Part shown: piece by piece, positions 8,422 through 16,791 of the stretch | Position numbering within the stretch: the stretch's first letter is position 1 | Layout of the letters: each line of letters opens with the position of its first letter | From: Actinocorallia aurantiaca | Lineage (GTDB): Bacteria; Actinomycetota; Actinomycetes; Streptosporangiales; Streptosporangiaceae | Assembly: GCF_039533685.1 (NCBI RefSeq) | Contig: NZ_BAAATZ010000034.1 | Span: forward strand, 248,001 to 312,000 | Direction of reading: 5' to 3' | Length of the DNA stretch: 64,000 bases | Program-made: the position numbers and the translations under genes | The notes under the pieces: model-generated | The model's database searches: none | The model's input: the letters and a program-made list of their open reading frames with translations, nothing else | Told to the model about the DNA's origin: nothing

Positions 8422-8457
8422 GTGACGGTTGTCACGGTCTTGGAACCGACTTAATGT
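8422..8457 (+). promoter_or_regulatory. Promoter of tetR with overlapping palindrome
   Basis: TTGTCA (8429-8434) and TAATGT (8452-8457) are 17 bases apart. The inverted repeat GTGAC-GGTT-GTCAC (8422-8435) covers the -35 box, a good position for autorepression. The start of transcription would be near 8464, giving a leader of about 25 bases with a strong ribosome site. Confidence 0.55.
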
Positions 8458-8488
8458 GGGTTCAGCAGGTTCCGGGAAGGAGGAGAGG

Positions 8489-9094
8489 ATGTCCGACCAG
8501 CGGCCCTACGCCTCCCTCCTCGCCAAGGGAGAGGACCGGAGGCAGCGGATCCTGGCCGTCGCACAGCGGCTCCTGACCCGGAACGGGTGGCGCAACACGA
8601 CACTCGGCCAGATCGCCAAGGAGGCCGGGGTGACCCCCGCGGGCCTGCTGCACCACTTCGAGTCGAAAGAACAACTGCTCCATGCGGTGATCGACGCGCG
8701 GGACGCCTACGACGACGCCCGTGCCGAGTTGACGGGCGACATCATCGAGCAGTTGGAGAAGGTCGCCGAGCGGTTCCTGGAGGCCCCGGAACTGATCGGG
8801 ACGTTCGCCGTCCTCCGCATGGAGAACCTCGATCCCGGAGCTCCCCTGCACGAGCGCTTCCTGACCAGGGAGCGGCTCTCGGTCCACCTCGTCGCCGAGA
8901 ACATCCGCAGGGGCCAGCGCGCCGGGCTCTACCGCACAGACCTGGATCCGGCCGTCAAGGCCGTGGAGATCATCGCCTTTCTCAACGGGATAGAGGCATC
9001 ATGGCTGCTCGACCCTTCGATTCCATTGACCGAGGTGTTCGGGGAGTACACCCGTTCACTCGCGAGGCAGCTCGCCAGGCCTTCAGTTCCCTGA
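8489..9094 (+). CDS. TetR family transcriptional regulator
   Basis: 201 residues from ATG 8489, preceded by AAGGAGGAGAGG. The N-terminal HTH is typical: 'RILAVAQRLLTRNGWRNTTL' followed by 'GQIAKEAGVTPAGLLHHFES'. The C-terminal ligand domain is not diagnostic. It follows the acyl-CoA dehydrogenase operon in the same direction under its own promoter. As the closest regulator it is the leading candidate to control that operon in response to an acyl-CoA, but this is inference. Confidence 0.88.
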   Translation: MSDQRPYASLLAKGEDRRQRILAVAQRLLTRNGWRNTTLGQIAKEAGVTPAGLLHHFESKEQLLHAVIDARDAYDDARAELTGDIIEQLEKVAERFLEAPELIGTFAVLRMENLDPGAPLHERFLTRERLSVHLVAENIRRGQRAGLYRTDLDPAVKAVEIIAFLNGIEASWLLDPSIPLTEVFGEYTRSLARQLARPSVP

Positions 9095-9105
9095 AGCCCC
9101 GGCTG

Positions 9106-9588
9106 GTGGTGGCGGCCCCGAACAAGGCCGAGGTGGTGAAGTTCGCCGGCGGATGGCTGTTCGACCGGGTGATGGCCGGGTGGGACGTCCTGGTCCTCAC
9201 CCCCGACGGAGGGGACGACCGCCCGCTGCGGATCCTCGGCGCCCGCCCCCTGGACCTGGAGTCCGCCCTGTCCTGCCGGTTCGAGGGCCCCCGGCCCCAG
9301 GCCATCGCGATCGACGCGGAGCTGTACGGCGCGGACAAGCGCATCCAGGACCGGGTGCTCCAGGTGCTCGACGAGGGCGTGACCGAGATCAGGCTCTGGG
9401 GCGAGTACTGGTCGACGGACGGAGCGGGCGGCGCCTGCGCGGTGCGGCACCGGCTGAGCGCCGCCGCGCGCGCGTTCAAGGCCCAGGCGCTGGGGGCCAC
9501 CGCCGTCAAGGCCGACCGGGGCGAGGTCATCGAGCTGTTCGGTCCCGGCGAGCTGCTCCGCCTCTCCCGCCAGAGCCGGAGCGCCTGA
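9106..9588 (+). CDS. Conserved-looking protein of unknown function
   Basis: About 160 residues if started at GTG 9106. The frame stays open back to ATG 9001, but that stretch overlaps tetR and its codons lack the strong G/C third position seen after 9095, so I prefer the later start. Visible segments include 'AAPNKAEVVKFAGGWLFDRV' and 'GADKRIQDRVLQVLDEG'. There is no signal or membrane segment. Alternating beta/alpha character suggests a small Rossmann-like or receiver-like fold, but I do not recognise the family. It probably belongs to the tetR transcript. Confidence 0.6.
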   Translation: MVAAPNKAEVVKFAGGWLFDRVMAGWDVLVLTPDGGDDRPLRILGARPLDLESALSCRFEGPRPQAIAIDAELYGADKRIQDRVLQVLDEGVTEIRLWGEYWSTDGAGGACAVRHRLSAAARAFKAQALGATAVKADRGEVIELFGPGELLRLSRQSRSA

Positions 9589-9597
9589 TTCTCCGAG

Positions 9598-9631
9598 GTC
9601 CGGAAGGCGGCTTCCGAGCGGTCTTCCGGAC
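9598..9631 (+). terminator. Hairpin after the 9106 gene
   Basis: GTCCGGAAG (9598-9606) pairs perfectly with CTTCCGGAC (9623-9631), ten bases after the stop codon. The nested GGAAGGCGGCTTCC offers an alternative fold. It is probably a factor-independent terminator without a T-run. Confidence 0.45.
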
Positions 9632-9726
9632 TCCGCTCCGAGGGGCGCGTGAAAACGCCCGGGGCGAGACGGCGCCTCCTCGCCGGTGCATACTAAGCGC
9701 ATCGAGTGCCGAAAAAGGGGGCCGCG

Positions 9727-11253
9727 GTGGAGCGTCCTGAGGTCCTGGTGGTCGGCGCGGGCGGCGCCGGGGCCGTGCTGGCGGCCCGGCTCAGCGAGGA
9801 CGCCGACCGCCAGGTCGTGGTCCTAGAGGCCGGTCCGGTGCCCCGCGAGGGCTTCCCGCCGGACCTGCTGGACGCCCGGCGCGTCCCCGGCGCGCGTGCG
9901 GGCCACCCGTTCACCCGCGCGCATGCCGCGCACCTCATCCCCGGCCGCCTGTACGCCGCGCTCAGGGGCCGCGTGCTCGGCGGATCGACCACCGTGAACG
10001 GCGGCTACTTCGTCCGTGCCCGCCGCGCGGACTTCGACCGCTGGTCGGCCGAGGCGGGCGACCCGTTCTGGTCCTACGAGCGGGTGCTCCCGTTCCTGCG
10101 AGCCCTGGAGAATGACCTCGACCTGGGTGCCGGCCCCCTCCACGGGGACGAAGGGCCGATCCCGGTCCGCCGCGCAGACCTGCGGCACCCCGCCGCCGAG
10201 GCGTTCCGCGCCGCCGCGCATGAGCTGGGCTTCCCTGACGAACCCGACAAGAACGCTCAGGACGCCCCGGGCTTCGGCCCCGTCCCGTCGAACTCCGTCG
10301 GCGGACGCCGCGTCAACACCGGCCTCGCCTACCTGCTGGGCGTGCTGGACAGGCCCAACCTCACGGTGCTCGGAGACCACGCGGTGCTGTCGGTGCTGTT
10401 CGACCGGGGACGCGCCACCGGCGTGCTCGTCGAGCACCGCGGGCGGCGGACCGTCATGGAGGCGGGCGAGATCATCCTGTGCGCGGGGGCCTTCGCCACC
10501 CCGCACCTGCTGCACCTGTCGGGCATCGGCCCGGAGAAGGAGCTCACCCGCCTCGGCATCCCCGTCGTCCAGGATCTCCCCGCCGTCGGAGCCGCCCTCA
10601 GCGACCATCCCCAGGTGATGCTGGAGTGGACGCCCCGCCGCCCCCTGCCCGCGCCGTCCGGGTCCTGGCTGGGCGGCGTCCTGCACCTGTCGTCCTCGAC
10701 CGGGGAGCATCCGGGAGACCTGGAGATCCTGCAGTCCCTCGCCTCTCCGGCCGCTCTGGTCGGAGAGGCGGCGCCTCCCGGCGCGCCGCTGCCCTTCCTC
10801 GTCTCCGTCCAGACCCCCAGGAGGACGGGCGTGCTGAGCACGGAGTCCGCGGACCCGTCGGTGCCTCCCCGCATCGACTACGGCTACCTCGAGACCCCGG
10901 ACGACCGCCGCCTCATGCGGGAAGCCGTCCGTGCCGCGGCCGACGTGGCCGCCACCGGAGCCTTCGCCGAGGTCTCCGCGGGCCTGCTGGGGCCGGAACC
11001 GCGGACCCTCGACGACGACCGAGCCCTGGACGGCTGGATCCGCTCCCGCCTCGGCACGTCCCAGCACACCTGCGGCACCGTCCCGATGGGCGGGCTCGGC
11101 GCGGTCGACGCCCGGGGCAGGGTGCACGGCGTGACCGGACTCCGCGTCGCCGACACCTCGATCCTCCCGACGGCCCCGCTACGCGGACCCGCCGCCACCG
11201 CCGTCCTCCTGGGCGAGCTGATCGCCGACGCCGTCCGCCGGGAGCGCTCCTGA
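9727..11253 (+). CDS. mftG: GMC oxidoreductase, mycofactocin-associated MftG type
   Basis: 508 residues from GTG 9727 (GGGGG 6-10 bases upstream); the GTG at 9706 lacks a ribosome site. It has the FAD-binding glycine motif VVGAGGAGAVLAARL, GMC segments 'GGSTTVNGGYFVRARRADFD' and 'GAFATPHLLHLSGIGP', and the C-terminal active-site region 'TSQHTCGTVPMGGLGAVD'. Overall pattern and the convergent MftR-like gene suggest MftG, the flavoprotein thought to link reduced mycofactocin to respiration. No mftA-F genes are in the window, so a stand-alone choline-dehydrogenase-like enzyme remains possible. Confidence 0.75.
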   Translation: MERPEVLVVGAGGAGAVLAARLSEDADRQVVVLEAGPVPREGFPPDLLDARRVPGARAGHPFTRAHAAHLIPGRLYAALRGRVLGGSTTVNGGYFVRARRADFDRWSAEAGDPFWSYERVLPFLRALENDLDLGAGPLHGDEGPIPVRRADLRHPAAEAFRAAAHELGFPDEPDKNAQDAPGFGPVPSNSVGGRRVNTGLAYLLGVLDRPNLTVLGDHAVLSVLFDRGRATGVLVEHRGRRTVMEAGEIILCAGAFATPHLLHLSGIGPEKELTRLGIPVVQDLPAVGAALSDHPQVMLEWTPRRPLPAPSGSWLGGVLHLSSSTGEHPGDLEILQSLASPAALVGEAAPPGAPLPFLVSVQTPRRTGVLSTESADPSVPPRIDYGYLETPDDRRLMREAVRAAADVAATGAFAEVSAGLLGPEPRTLDDDRALDGWIRSRLGTSQHTCGTVPMGGLGAVDARGRVHGVTGLRVADTSILPTAPLRGPAATAVLLGELIADAVRRERS

Positions 11254-11832
11254 TCCGAGCCCCGCCTCCACCTGCCGGATGGCCCCGTCCAGCAGCACCG
11301 AGAGGTCGCTCTCCGGGCCCTCGAAGAGCCAGTGCTCGTAGGCCGCCATCGCCGCGGACAGCAGGGTGTACCCGGCGAGCCGGGGGAACATCGCGGACGG
11401 CGGCAGGCCGGTGCGCTCCGCCACGAACTCCGTGATGATGCCCCGCCAGGACGCGTAGCGCAGGGTCGCGTCGGCCTGCAGCGTCGGCACGCGCAGGATG
11501 AGCTCCATCCGCTGCCGGTGCCACGGCACGTCCGCGACGTCGAAGCGGTTGAACTCCACGACCGCCCGGCGCAGGGCGTCCGCCATGGGCGCCCGCGGGT
11601 CGCTTTTGGCGAGCAGTTCCCGCAGCCTCAGCAGGTGCTCCTCGAAGTCGCCCCACACGAGGTCGTTCTTGGAGGGGAAGTAGCGGAAGAACGTCCGCCT
11701 TCCGATGCCCGCCGCGGCCGCGATGTCGTCCACCGTCGTGTCGTCGAAGCCGCGCCGCGCGAACAACTCGAAGGCCAGCCGCTCCAGCGCCGCCCGCGAC
11801 GTCACCCGCGGCCTTCCCATGGTCGGCTTCAC
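11179..11832 (-). CDS. mftR: TetR regulator of MftR type
   Basis: 217 residues from GTG 11832, chosen for GAGGAGG five bases upstream; an in-frame ATG at 11820 has no ribosome site. The HTH reads 'ELFARRGFDDTTVDDIAAAA' then 'GIGRRTFFRYFPSKNDLVWG'. The 'GRRTFFRYFPSKND' segment is what I associate with mycofactocin regulators (MftR), which sense long-chain acyl-CoA in mycobacteria. The last 25 codons overlap the end of mftG in the opposite direction, giving about 75 bp of convergent overlap. A general TetR of the same subgroup is the alternative. Confidence 0.7.
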   Translation of the reverse strand: MKPTMGRPRVTSRAALERLAFELFARRGFDDTTVDDIAAAAGIGRRTFFRYFPSKNDLVWGDFEEHLLRLRELLAKSDPRAPMADALRRAVVEFNRFDVADVPWHRQRMELILRVPTLQADATLRYASWRGIITEFVAERTGLPPSAMFPRLAGYTLLSAAMAAYEHWLFEGPESDLSVLLDGAIRQVEAGLGSGALPADGVGDQLAQEDGGGGGSA

Positions 11833-12058
11833 ACGGCCTCCTCTTCTTTCACGGACACCAGGCTGTCACGGCGGGAGGTCTCCGCGTCGGCTTTCCGCGC
11901 CGGGGGAGGAACCGGAACGGAGGGCATACTCGCCCCCTGGGTGGGTAACAGAATGGTAACGTGAGTTATCTGGCGCTCGGTAGACGACCGTACTGTTCCG
12001 GCATGCCTCGCATCGTGCTTGTGGTCTGCGGGGGATCGACACCGCGAGGAGCTCTCTG

Positions 12059-14416
12059 ATGGACCGGCCCGTCCCCGTCGAGGCCAGAGCCCGCCTGCTG
12101 GCGGGACAGGACATGTGGACGCTGCCCGCCGTGCCGGAACTCGGCTTCGGCGGGCTCGTCATGTCGGACGGGCCCGTCGGCGTGCGCGGCACGCGGTGGA
12201 CGGCGGGGGACCCGTCGATCGCGCTGCCCAGCCCCACCGCCCTGGCCGCCACCTGGGACACCGGCCTCGCCCGCCGGGTCGGGGCCCTCCTGGCGCAGGA
12301 GGCCCGACGCAAGGGGGTTCACGTCCTGCTCGCCCCGACCGTCAACCTGCACCGCTCGCCCCTCGGCGGGCGGCACTTCGAATGCTTCTCCGAGGACCCG
12401 CTGCTCACCGGCGAGCTGGCCGCGGCCTACGTCCAAGGGGTGCAGTCCGGCGGCGTGGCGGTGACCGTCAAGCACTTCGTGGCCAACGACTTCGAGACCG
12501 AGCGCATGACGGCGGACGTCGTGGTGTCCGAACGCGCGCTGCGCGAGCTGTACCTGCTGCCGTTCGAGATCGTCGTCCGCGAGGCCGCCCCGTACGGGAT
12601 CATGGCCGCCTACAACGGCGTCAACGGCACCCCCATGAGCGAGCACGGCAGGCTGCTCAACGACGTCCTGCGCGGGGAGTGGGGCTTCGACGGGGTCGTC
12701 GTGTCCGACTGGTTCGGCGCGCGCCGCACCGTCCGGGCCGCGCTCGGCGGGCTGGACGTCGCGATGCCCGGCCCCTCGAAGGTCTACGGGCCCGCGCTGG
12801 CCGAGGCCGTCCGCGCGGGCTCGGTGCCGGAGGAGGTGCTCGACGAGCACGTCCAGCGGGTCCTGGACCTGGCGAAGCGCACCTCGCCCTTGAGGTCCCC
12901 GGAGTCCCCGGCGGAGCTCCCGCCGGTGGACGGGCAGGCGCTCGCCCGCGAGGTGGCGGCCCGCTCGTTCACCCTGCTGCGCAACGACGGCGTCCTGCCG
13001 CTCGCCGGAGCCCCCCGCGTCGCGCTGATCGGCGGCCTGGCCAAGGAGGCGCGCGTGATGGGCGGCGGCAGCGCCCAGGTCTTCCCGTCGCACGTCGTCT
13101 CCCCGCTGGAGGGGCTGGAGAGCGCCGGGCTCGACGTGGTGTACGCGCGCGGAGCCGACCCGAGCCGGCGGCTCAACCCGGCCGTGTTCCCCCTGCGGAC
13201 CACCGCCCGCGACGCCTCGGGGAAGGTCCTCGGCGAGTACGCCCAGCCGGACGGCTCGCTGCAGTGGGTCGGCCAGATGCCCGAAGGGGTCGACCACGCC
13301 GAACTCGGCTCCGTCGCGATGCGCGGCACCCTCATCCCGCAGGCGACCGGCGAACACCGGATCGCGATCGAGGGCGTCGGCGCGTTCGAGCTCACGGTCG
13401 GCGGCGACGTGCTGTTCGACGGGACCGTCGCCCACGACGGCGAGGACCCGTTCGCCGCGTTCTTCTCCCCGCCGCAGACGGTCTTCCCCGTCCACCTGGA
13501 GAAGGACACGGAGATCGAGGTGGAGCTGACGCACCGCCCGCCGAAGGGCCGGATGCCGCTGCCGTTCGTCGGGTTCGGCCTGATGCACCGCGAACCGACG
13601 CCGGACCCCGACGTGCTCCTGGCCGAGGCGGAGGCCGCAGCCGCGGCCGCCGACGTGGCGGTCGTGGTCGTCGGCACGTCCAAGGAGGTCGAGAGCGAGG
13701 GCTTCGACCGCGCCTCCCTGGAACTGCCCGGCCGCCAGGACGAAATGGTGGCCCGCGTGGCCGCCGCCAACCCGCGCACGATCGTCGTGGTCAACGCCGG
13801 TTCCCCCGTCGAGATGCCCTGGCGCGACGACGTCTCCGCCGTCCTGCTCACCTGGTTCCCCGGCCAGGAGGCCGGCCACGCGCTCGCCGACGTCCTCACC
13901 GGCCGCGCCGAGCCCGGCGGACGCCTCCCCACCACCTGGCCCGCCGTCCTGGAGGACTGCCCCGTCACCGAGGTGGCCCCGGTCGACGGCGTCATGCGCT
14001 ACGAGGAGGACGTCTTCGTCGGCTACCGCGCCTGGCTGCGCACGGACACCCCGCCGGCCTACGAGTTCGGCTCCGGCCTGGGCTACACCACCTGGTCCTA
14101 CGAGAAGGCCGACCACACCGGCGACGCCCTGACCGTCACCCTTCGCAACACCGGCACCCGCCACGGGCGCGAGGTCGTCCAGGTCTACCTGGCCCCCGCC
14201 CGCCGCGACGAGAACCGCCCGCCCCGCTGGCTGGTGGCCTTCACCGTCGTCGAAGCGGCCCCCGGCGAACCCGTCACCGCCACCCTGCCCCTCCCCGAAC
14301 GCGCCTTCTCCATCTGGCGCGACGGCGCCTGGCGCCCCATCCCCGGTGACTACCTCCTCCACACCGGCCACTCGCTGACCGACACCCCCCTCACCACCCC
14401 GCTCGCCCACCCCTGA
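12059..14416 (+). CDS. Glycoside hydrolase family 3 beta-glucosidase with PA14 insert
   Basis: 785 residues, no signal peptide, so cytoplasmic. The N-terminal barrel carries the nucleophile motif 'GFDGVVVSDWFGAR' (Asp217). The second domain is split by a PA14-like segment (about residues 375-498, 'RGTLIPQATGEHRIAIEG') as in Kluyveromyces-type BglI enzymes, where it shapes the substrate pocket. The segment 'GTSKEVESEGFDR' supplies the candidate acid/base Glu, and a fibronectin-III-like domain ends the protein. It should release terminal beta-glucose or related sugars from oligosaccharides or glycosides. GAGGAG lies 9-10 bases before the ATG. There is no sugar transporter nearby. Confidence 0.92.
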   Translation: MDRPVPVEARARLLAGQDMWTLPAVPELGFGGLVMSDGPVGVRGTRWTAGDPSIALPSPTALAATWDTGLARRVGALLAQEARRKGVHVLLAPTVNLHRSPLGGRHFECFSEDPLLTGELAAAYVQGVQSGGVAVTVKHFVANDFETERMTADVVVSERALRELYLLPFEIVVREAAPYGIMAAYNGVNGTPMSEHGRLLNDVLRGEWGFDGVVVSDWFGARRTVRAALGGLDVAMPGPSKVYGPALAEAVRAGSVPEEVLDEHVQRVLDLAKRTSPLRSPESPAELPPVDGQALAREVAARSFTLLRNDGVLPLAGAPRVALIGGLAKEARVMGGGSAQVFPSHVVSPLEGLESAGLDVVYARGADPSRRLNPAVFPLRTTARDASGKVLGEYAQPDGSLQWVGQMPEGVDHAELGSVAMRGTLIPQATGEHRIAIEGVGAFELTVGGDVLFDGTVAHDGEDPFAAFFSPPQTVFPVHLEKDTEIEVELTHRPPKGRMPLPFVGFGLMHREPTPDPDVLLAEAEAAAAAADVAVVVVGTSKEVESEGFDRASLELPGRQDEMVARVAAANPRTIVVVNAGSPVEMPWRDDVSAVLLTWFPGQEAGHALADVLTGRAEPGGRLPTTWPAVLEDCPVTEVAPVDGVMRYEEDVFVGYRAWLRTDTPPAYEFGSGLGYTTWSYEKADHTGDALTVTLRNTGTRHGREVVQVYLAPARRDENRPPRWLVAFTVVEAAPGEPVTATLPLPERAFSIWRDGAWRPIPGDYLLHTGHSLTDTPLTTPLAHP

Positions 14417-14504
14417 GCCGGAATCCGTCGCCGAGGTGCTCCGTTTTCGCCGATAACGGAGTGTGAAGGGCCGATGACGGGGATGATGTCGGCGGGAGGT
14501 CGGG

Positions 14505-15341
14505 ATGCCTGTCGACTATCGTGCGCCCAACATCAACGCCCGTCGCCTCGGGCTGTACCTGCAGCGGGCGCGGGAGTTCGTGGAGCTCACCTATGACGAG
14601 GCCGCGTTCGTGGCGCGCTGCGACGTCGAGTGGCTGATCCGGGTGGAGACGGGCTTCGCGTCCCCCGCTCCGGAGGAGGTGGAGCGGATCCTGACGAGCT
14701 ACGACGTCCGGGAGGCCGAGGTCGCCGACATCATGATCGACCTGGCGTCCCGCCCCGACGGCCCGGCCTGGCTGGCCCGCCACGCCCCCCGGATGAAGGC
14801 CTCGACCCGCGACATCCTCATCTCCGAGTCCGAGGCCTCCGTCGTCCGCACGTTCGGCGTCCAGCTCGTCCCGGCGCTGGCCCGCTGCGAGACGTACTTC
14901 CGCCGCCTGGAACCCGAGATCCACCCGGACCTCGACGTCGACGAGGAATGGGACCTCCTCCACCACCGCCAGACCTACCGCGCCGCCGGGCGGCCCCGCG
15001 TCCTGGACGTCATCGTCGACGAGCGCGCCCTGACCCTCCACGTCGAGCCGGACGTCATGGCGGCGCAGCTCCGCCACCTGCTGGACCTGGGCGCCGACCC
15101 GGACACCGTCGTCCGCGTCATCCCGAAGCGGGCGGCCTTCTACGAGCTGCGTGCCCACCCCTTCGACCTGCTGGAATTCCCCGGGGTGGGGGACCGCCTC
15201 GGCCTCTCCCACACCGCCCTCGGCACCGATTTCTGCCCCACGGACCTCACCGGGACCTGGGAGTTCATCGAGGAGAGGTCCGCGCTGGCGCCGGACCGCA
15301 GCCGCTTCCACCTGCTCGACCTCCTGGCCGACCTGGCCTGA
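14505..15341 (+). CDS. XRE-type regulator with DUF5753 domain
   Basis: 278 residues. Residues 1 to about 70 form a degenerate helix-turn-helix ('RRLGLYLQRAREFVELTYDE'). The rest is DUF5753, with 'ILISESEASVVRTFGVQLVP' and 'LHVEPDVMAAQLRHLLDLG'. In actinomycetes these proteins usually pair with a small DUF397 protein (as in BldB/WhiJ or Scr1/Scr2 type systems) and often an HATPase. Here no DUF397 gene is adjacent; the only one in the window, at 45466, is frameshifted. GGGAGG precedes the ATG. Confidence 0.88.
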   Translation: MPVDYRAPNINARRLGLYLQRAREFVELTYDEAAFVARCDVEWLIRVETGFASPAPEEVERILTSYDVREAEVADIMIDLASRPDGPAWLARHAPRMKASTRDILISESEASVVRTFGVQLVPALARCETYFRRLEPEIHPDLDVDEEWDLLHHRQTYRAAGRPRVLDVIVDERALTLHVEPDVMAAQLRHLLDLGADPDTVVRVIPKRAAFYELRAHPFDLLEFPGVGDRLGLSHTALGTDFCPTDLTGTWEFIEERSALAPDRSRFHLLDLLADLA

Positions 15342-15392
15342 CCTCCTCCGCGAGGGCCTACGGCCCGTGTCGACGGGACCGCCACGCCCAGC

Positions 15393-15440
15393 GCCGACAA
15401 TGAATTTCTCCTTGACAAAAAAATTTGTCGGCCCTAGCTT
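15393..15440 (+). promoter_or_regulatory. Promoter of the arsR operon with nested inverted repeats
   Basis: TTGACA (15412-15417) and TAGCTT (15435-15440) are 17 bases apart. The outer arms GCCGACAA (15393-15400) and TTGTCGGC (15425-15432) are perfect complements 24 bases apart. An inner repeat GACAAA-AAAA-TTTGTC (15414-15429) overlaps the -35 and spacer. The ATG at 15447 is six bases after the -10, so the mRNA may be nearly leaderless. The arrangement suggests autoregulation by the ArsR-type protein. Confidence 0.65.
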
Positions 15441-15446
15441 GGAGGC

Positions 15447-16034
15447 ATGCAGGAAGTAGTGGTGATCGAAGATCCGGCCGCGGCCGAGGTCTCGCTGGAC
15501 CCCATCAGGGCCCGGCTGCTGGCCGAACTGGGCGAGCCCGGCTCCGCGGCCATGCTCGCCGCCAAGGTGGGACTGCCCCGGCAGAAGGTCAACTACCACC
15601 TCAAGACGCTCGAAGCGCACGGCCTCGTCGAAATGGTCGAGGAACGGCGCAAGGGCAACGTCAACGAGCGCATCATGCGGGCCACCGGGGCGTCCTACGT
15701 GATCTCCCCGACGGCGCTGGCCTCGGTCGCCCCCGATCCGGACCGTTCCCCCGACAGGCTGTCGGCGAGCTGGCTGCTGGCCGTCGCGGCCCGGACGGTC
15801 CGCGACGTCGGGGCGCTCATCATCGGGGCCGAGAAGGCCCGCAAGCGCGTCGCGACCTTCGCGATCGACGGCGAGGTGCGTTTCGCCTCGGCCGCCGACC
15901 GCGCCGCGTTCGCGGAAGAACTGGCCGGGGCCGTCACGGCCCTGGTGTCCAAGTACCACGACGAGTCCGCCGAGAAGGGCCGCGACCACCGCGTCGTCGT
16001 CGCGATCCACCCGAGTGTCAAGGAGAACCGATGA
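15447..16034 (+). CDS. ArsR-like winged-helix regulator
   Basis: 195 residues. The N-terminal half is a winged helix: 'RARLLAELGEPGSAAMLAAK' then 'VGLPRQKVNYHLKTLEAHGL', ending in a basic wing 'EERRKGNVNERI'. The C-terminal half ('SASWLLAVAARTVRDVGALI') is an extra helical domain seen in actinobacterial regulators paired with SRPBCC proteins. No metal-binding Cys are visible, so it is not an arsenic sensor of the classical kind. It is coupled to the SRPBCC gene by ATGA and preceded by its own palindromic promoter. Confidence 0.85.
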   Translation: MQEVVVIEDPAAAEVSLDPIRARLLAELGEPGSAAMLAAKVGLPRQKVNYHLKTLEAHGLVEMVEERRKGNVNERIMRATGASYVISPTALASVAPDPDRSPDRLSASWLLAVAARTVRDVGALIIGAEKARKRVATFAIDGEVRFASAADRAAFAEELAGAVTALVSKYHDESAEKGRDHRVVVAIHPSVKENR

Positions 16035-16762
16035 CCCACCCGTTCGAGCTGAGCCAGGAGATCGAGCTCGCCGCCACCCCCGAGCAGGTCTGGGACGCGA
16101 TCGCGACCGGCCCGGGCGTCGACTCCTGGTTCATGGGCCGCACCGAGCTCGGCACGTCCGCCGGAGGTCCCGCCTCCCTCACGATGCTCGGCCACACCGA
16201 GCAGGCGGAGATCACCGCCTACGAGCCGGGTTCCCGCCTGGAGACCCGCAGCGAAGAGGCCCCCGACGGCCGGTTCATGGCGATGGAGTACCTCGTCGAG
16301 GGACGCGGAGGCGGCACGACCGTCCTGCGGATCGTCCAGAGCGGCATGCTCGGCGACGACTGGGAGACCGAGTTCGAGGCGATGAAGGCCGGCTGGCCCA
16401 TCTACCTGGAGACCCTCAGGCAGTACCTCCAGCACTTCGCGGGCCGTGCCCCGTCCGTCACCACGGCCTTCCGCCCCGGCGTCGGCGGCCCCGACACGCT
16501 CTGGAAGAGCGTCACCGAGGCGCTCGGCACGACCCCCGACGTGGCGGAGGGCGACGACGTCCGGCTCCCCGACGGCACACCCGGCGTCGTCTACTACGCC
16601 AACCTGCCCGTCAACCTGGGCGTCCGCACCGCCGAGGGCCTGTACCGCTTCATCCACTCCGGCACCGACCGGGGCGACGCCCTCGTCATGGGCCACCAGA
16701 ACTTCGCGGGCCGCGACGAGCAGGCCGCCTGGGACGCCTGGACCGCCGAGCACTTCGCCTGA
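16031..16762 (+). CDS. SRPBCC (AHSA1-like) domain protein
   Basis: 243 residues. It starts 'FELSQEIELAATPEQVWDAI', the classic opening of START/AHSA1-type hydrophobic-ligand-binding domains, complete by about residue 145. A further 95 residues ('GGPDTLWKSVTEALGTTPDV' onward) form a second, less typical part. Such proteins downstream of ArsR regulators are often of unknown ligand. The gene overlaps arsR by four bases, so they are co-translated. Confidence 0.85.
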   Translation: MTHPFELSQEIELAATPEQVWDAIATGPGVDSWFMGRTELGTSAGGPASLTMLGHTEQAEITAYEPGSRLETRSEEAPDGRFMAMEYLVEGRGGGTTVLRIVQSGMLGDDWETEFEAMKAGWPIYLETLRQYLQHFAGRAPSVTTAFRPGVGGPDTLWKSVTEALGTTPDVAEGDDVRLPDGTPGVVYYANLPVNLGVRTAEGLYRFIHSGTDRGDALVMGHQNFAGRDEQAAWDAWTAEHFA

Positions 16763-16791
16763 CCCGCAGCACGACTTCGAAGGAGAGACCC

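Noticed and set aside
9001..9105. Upstream start for the unknown gene after tetR
   Set aside because: Codons in this overlap lack the G/C third-position bias of real genes here, so ATG 9001 is unlikely.
11966..14410. Long minus-strand frame (about 814 codons) opposite the GH3 gene
   Set aside because: Low-complexity Gly/Val/Asp/Arg composition with no domain; the plus-strand GH3 enzyme explains the region fully.
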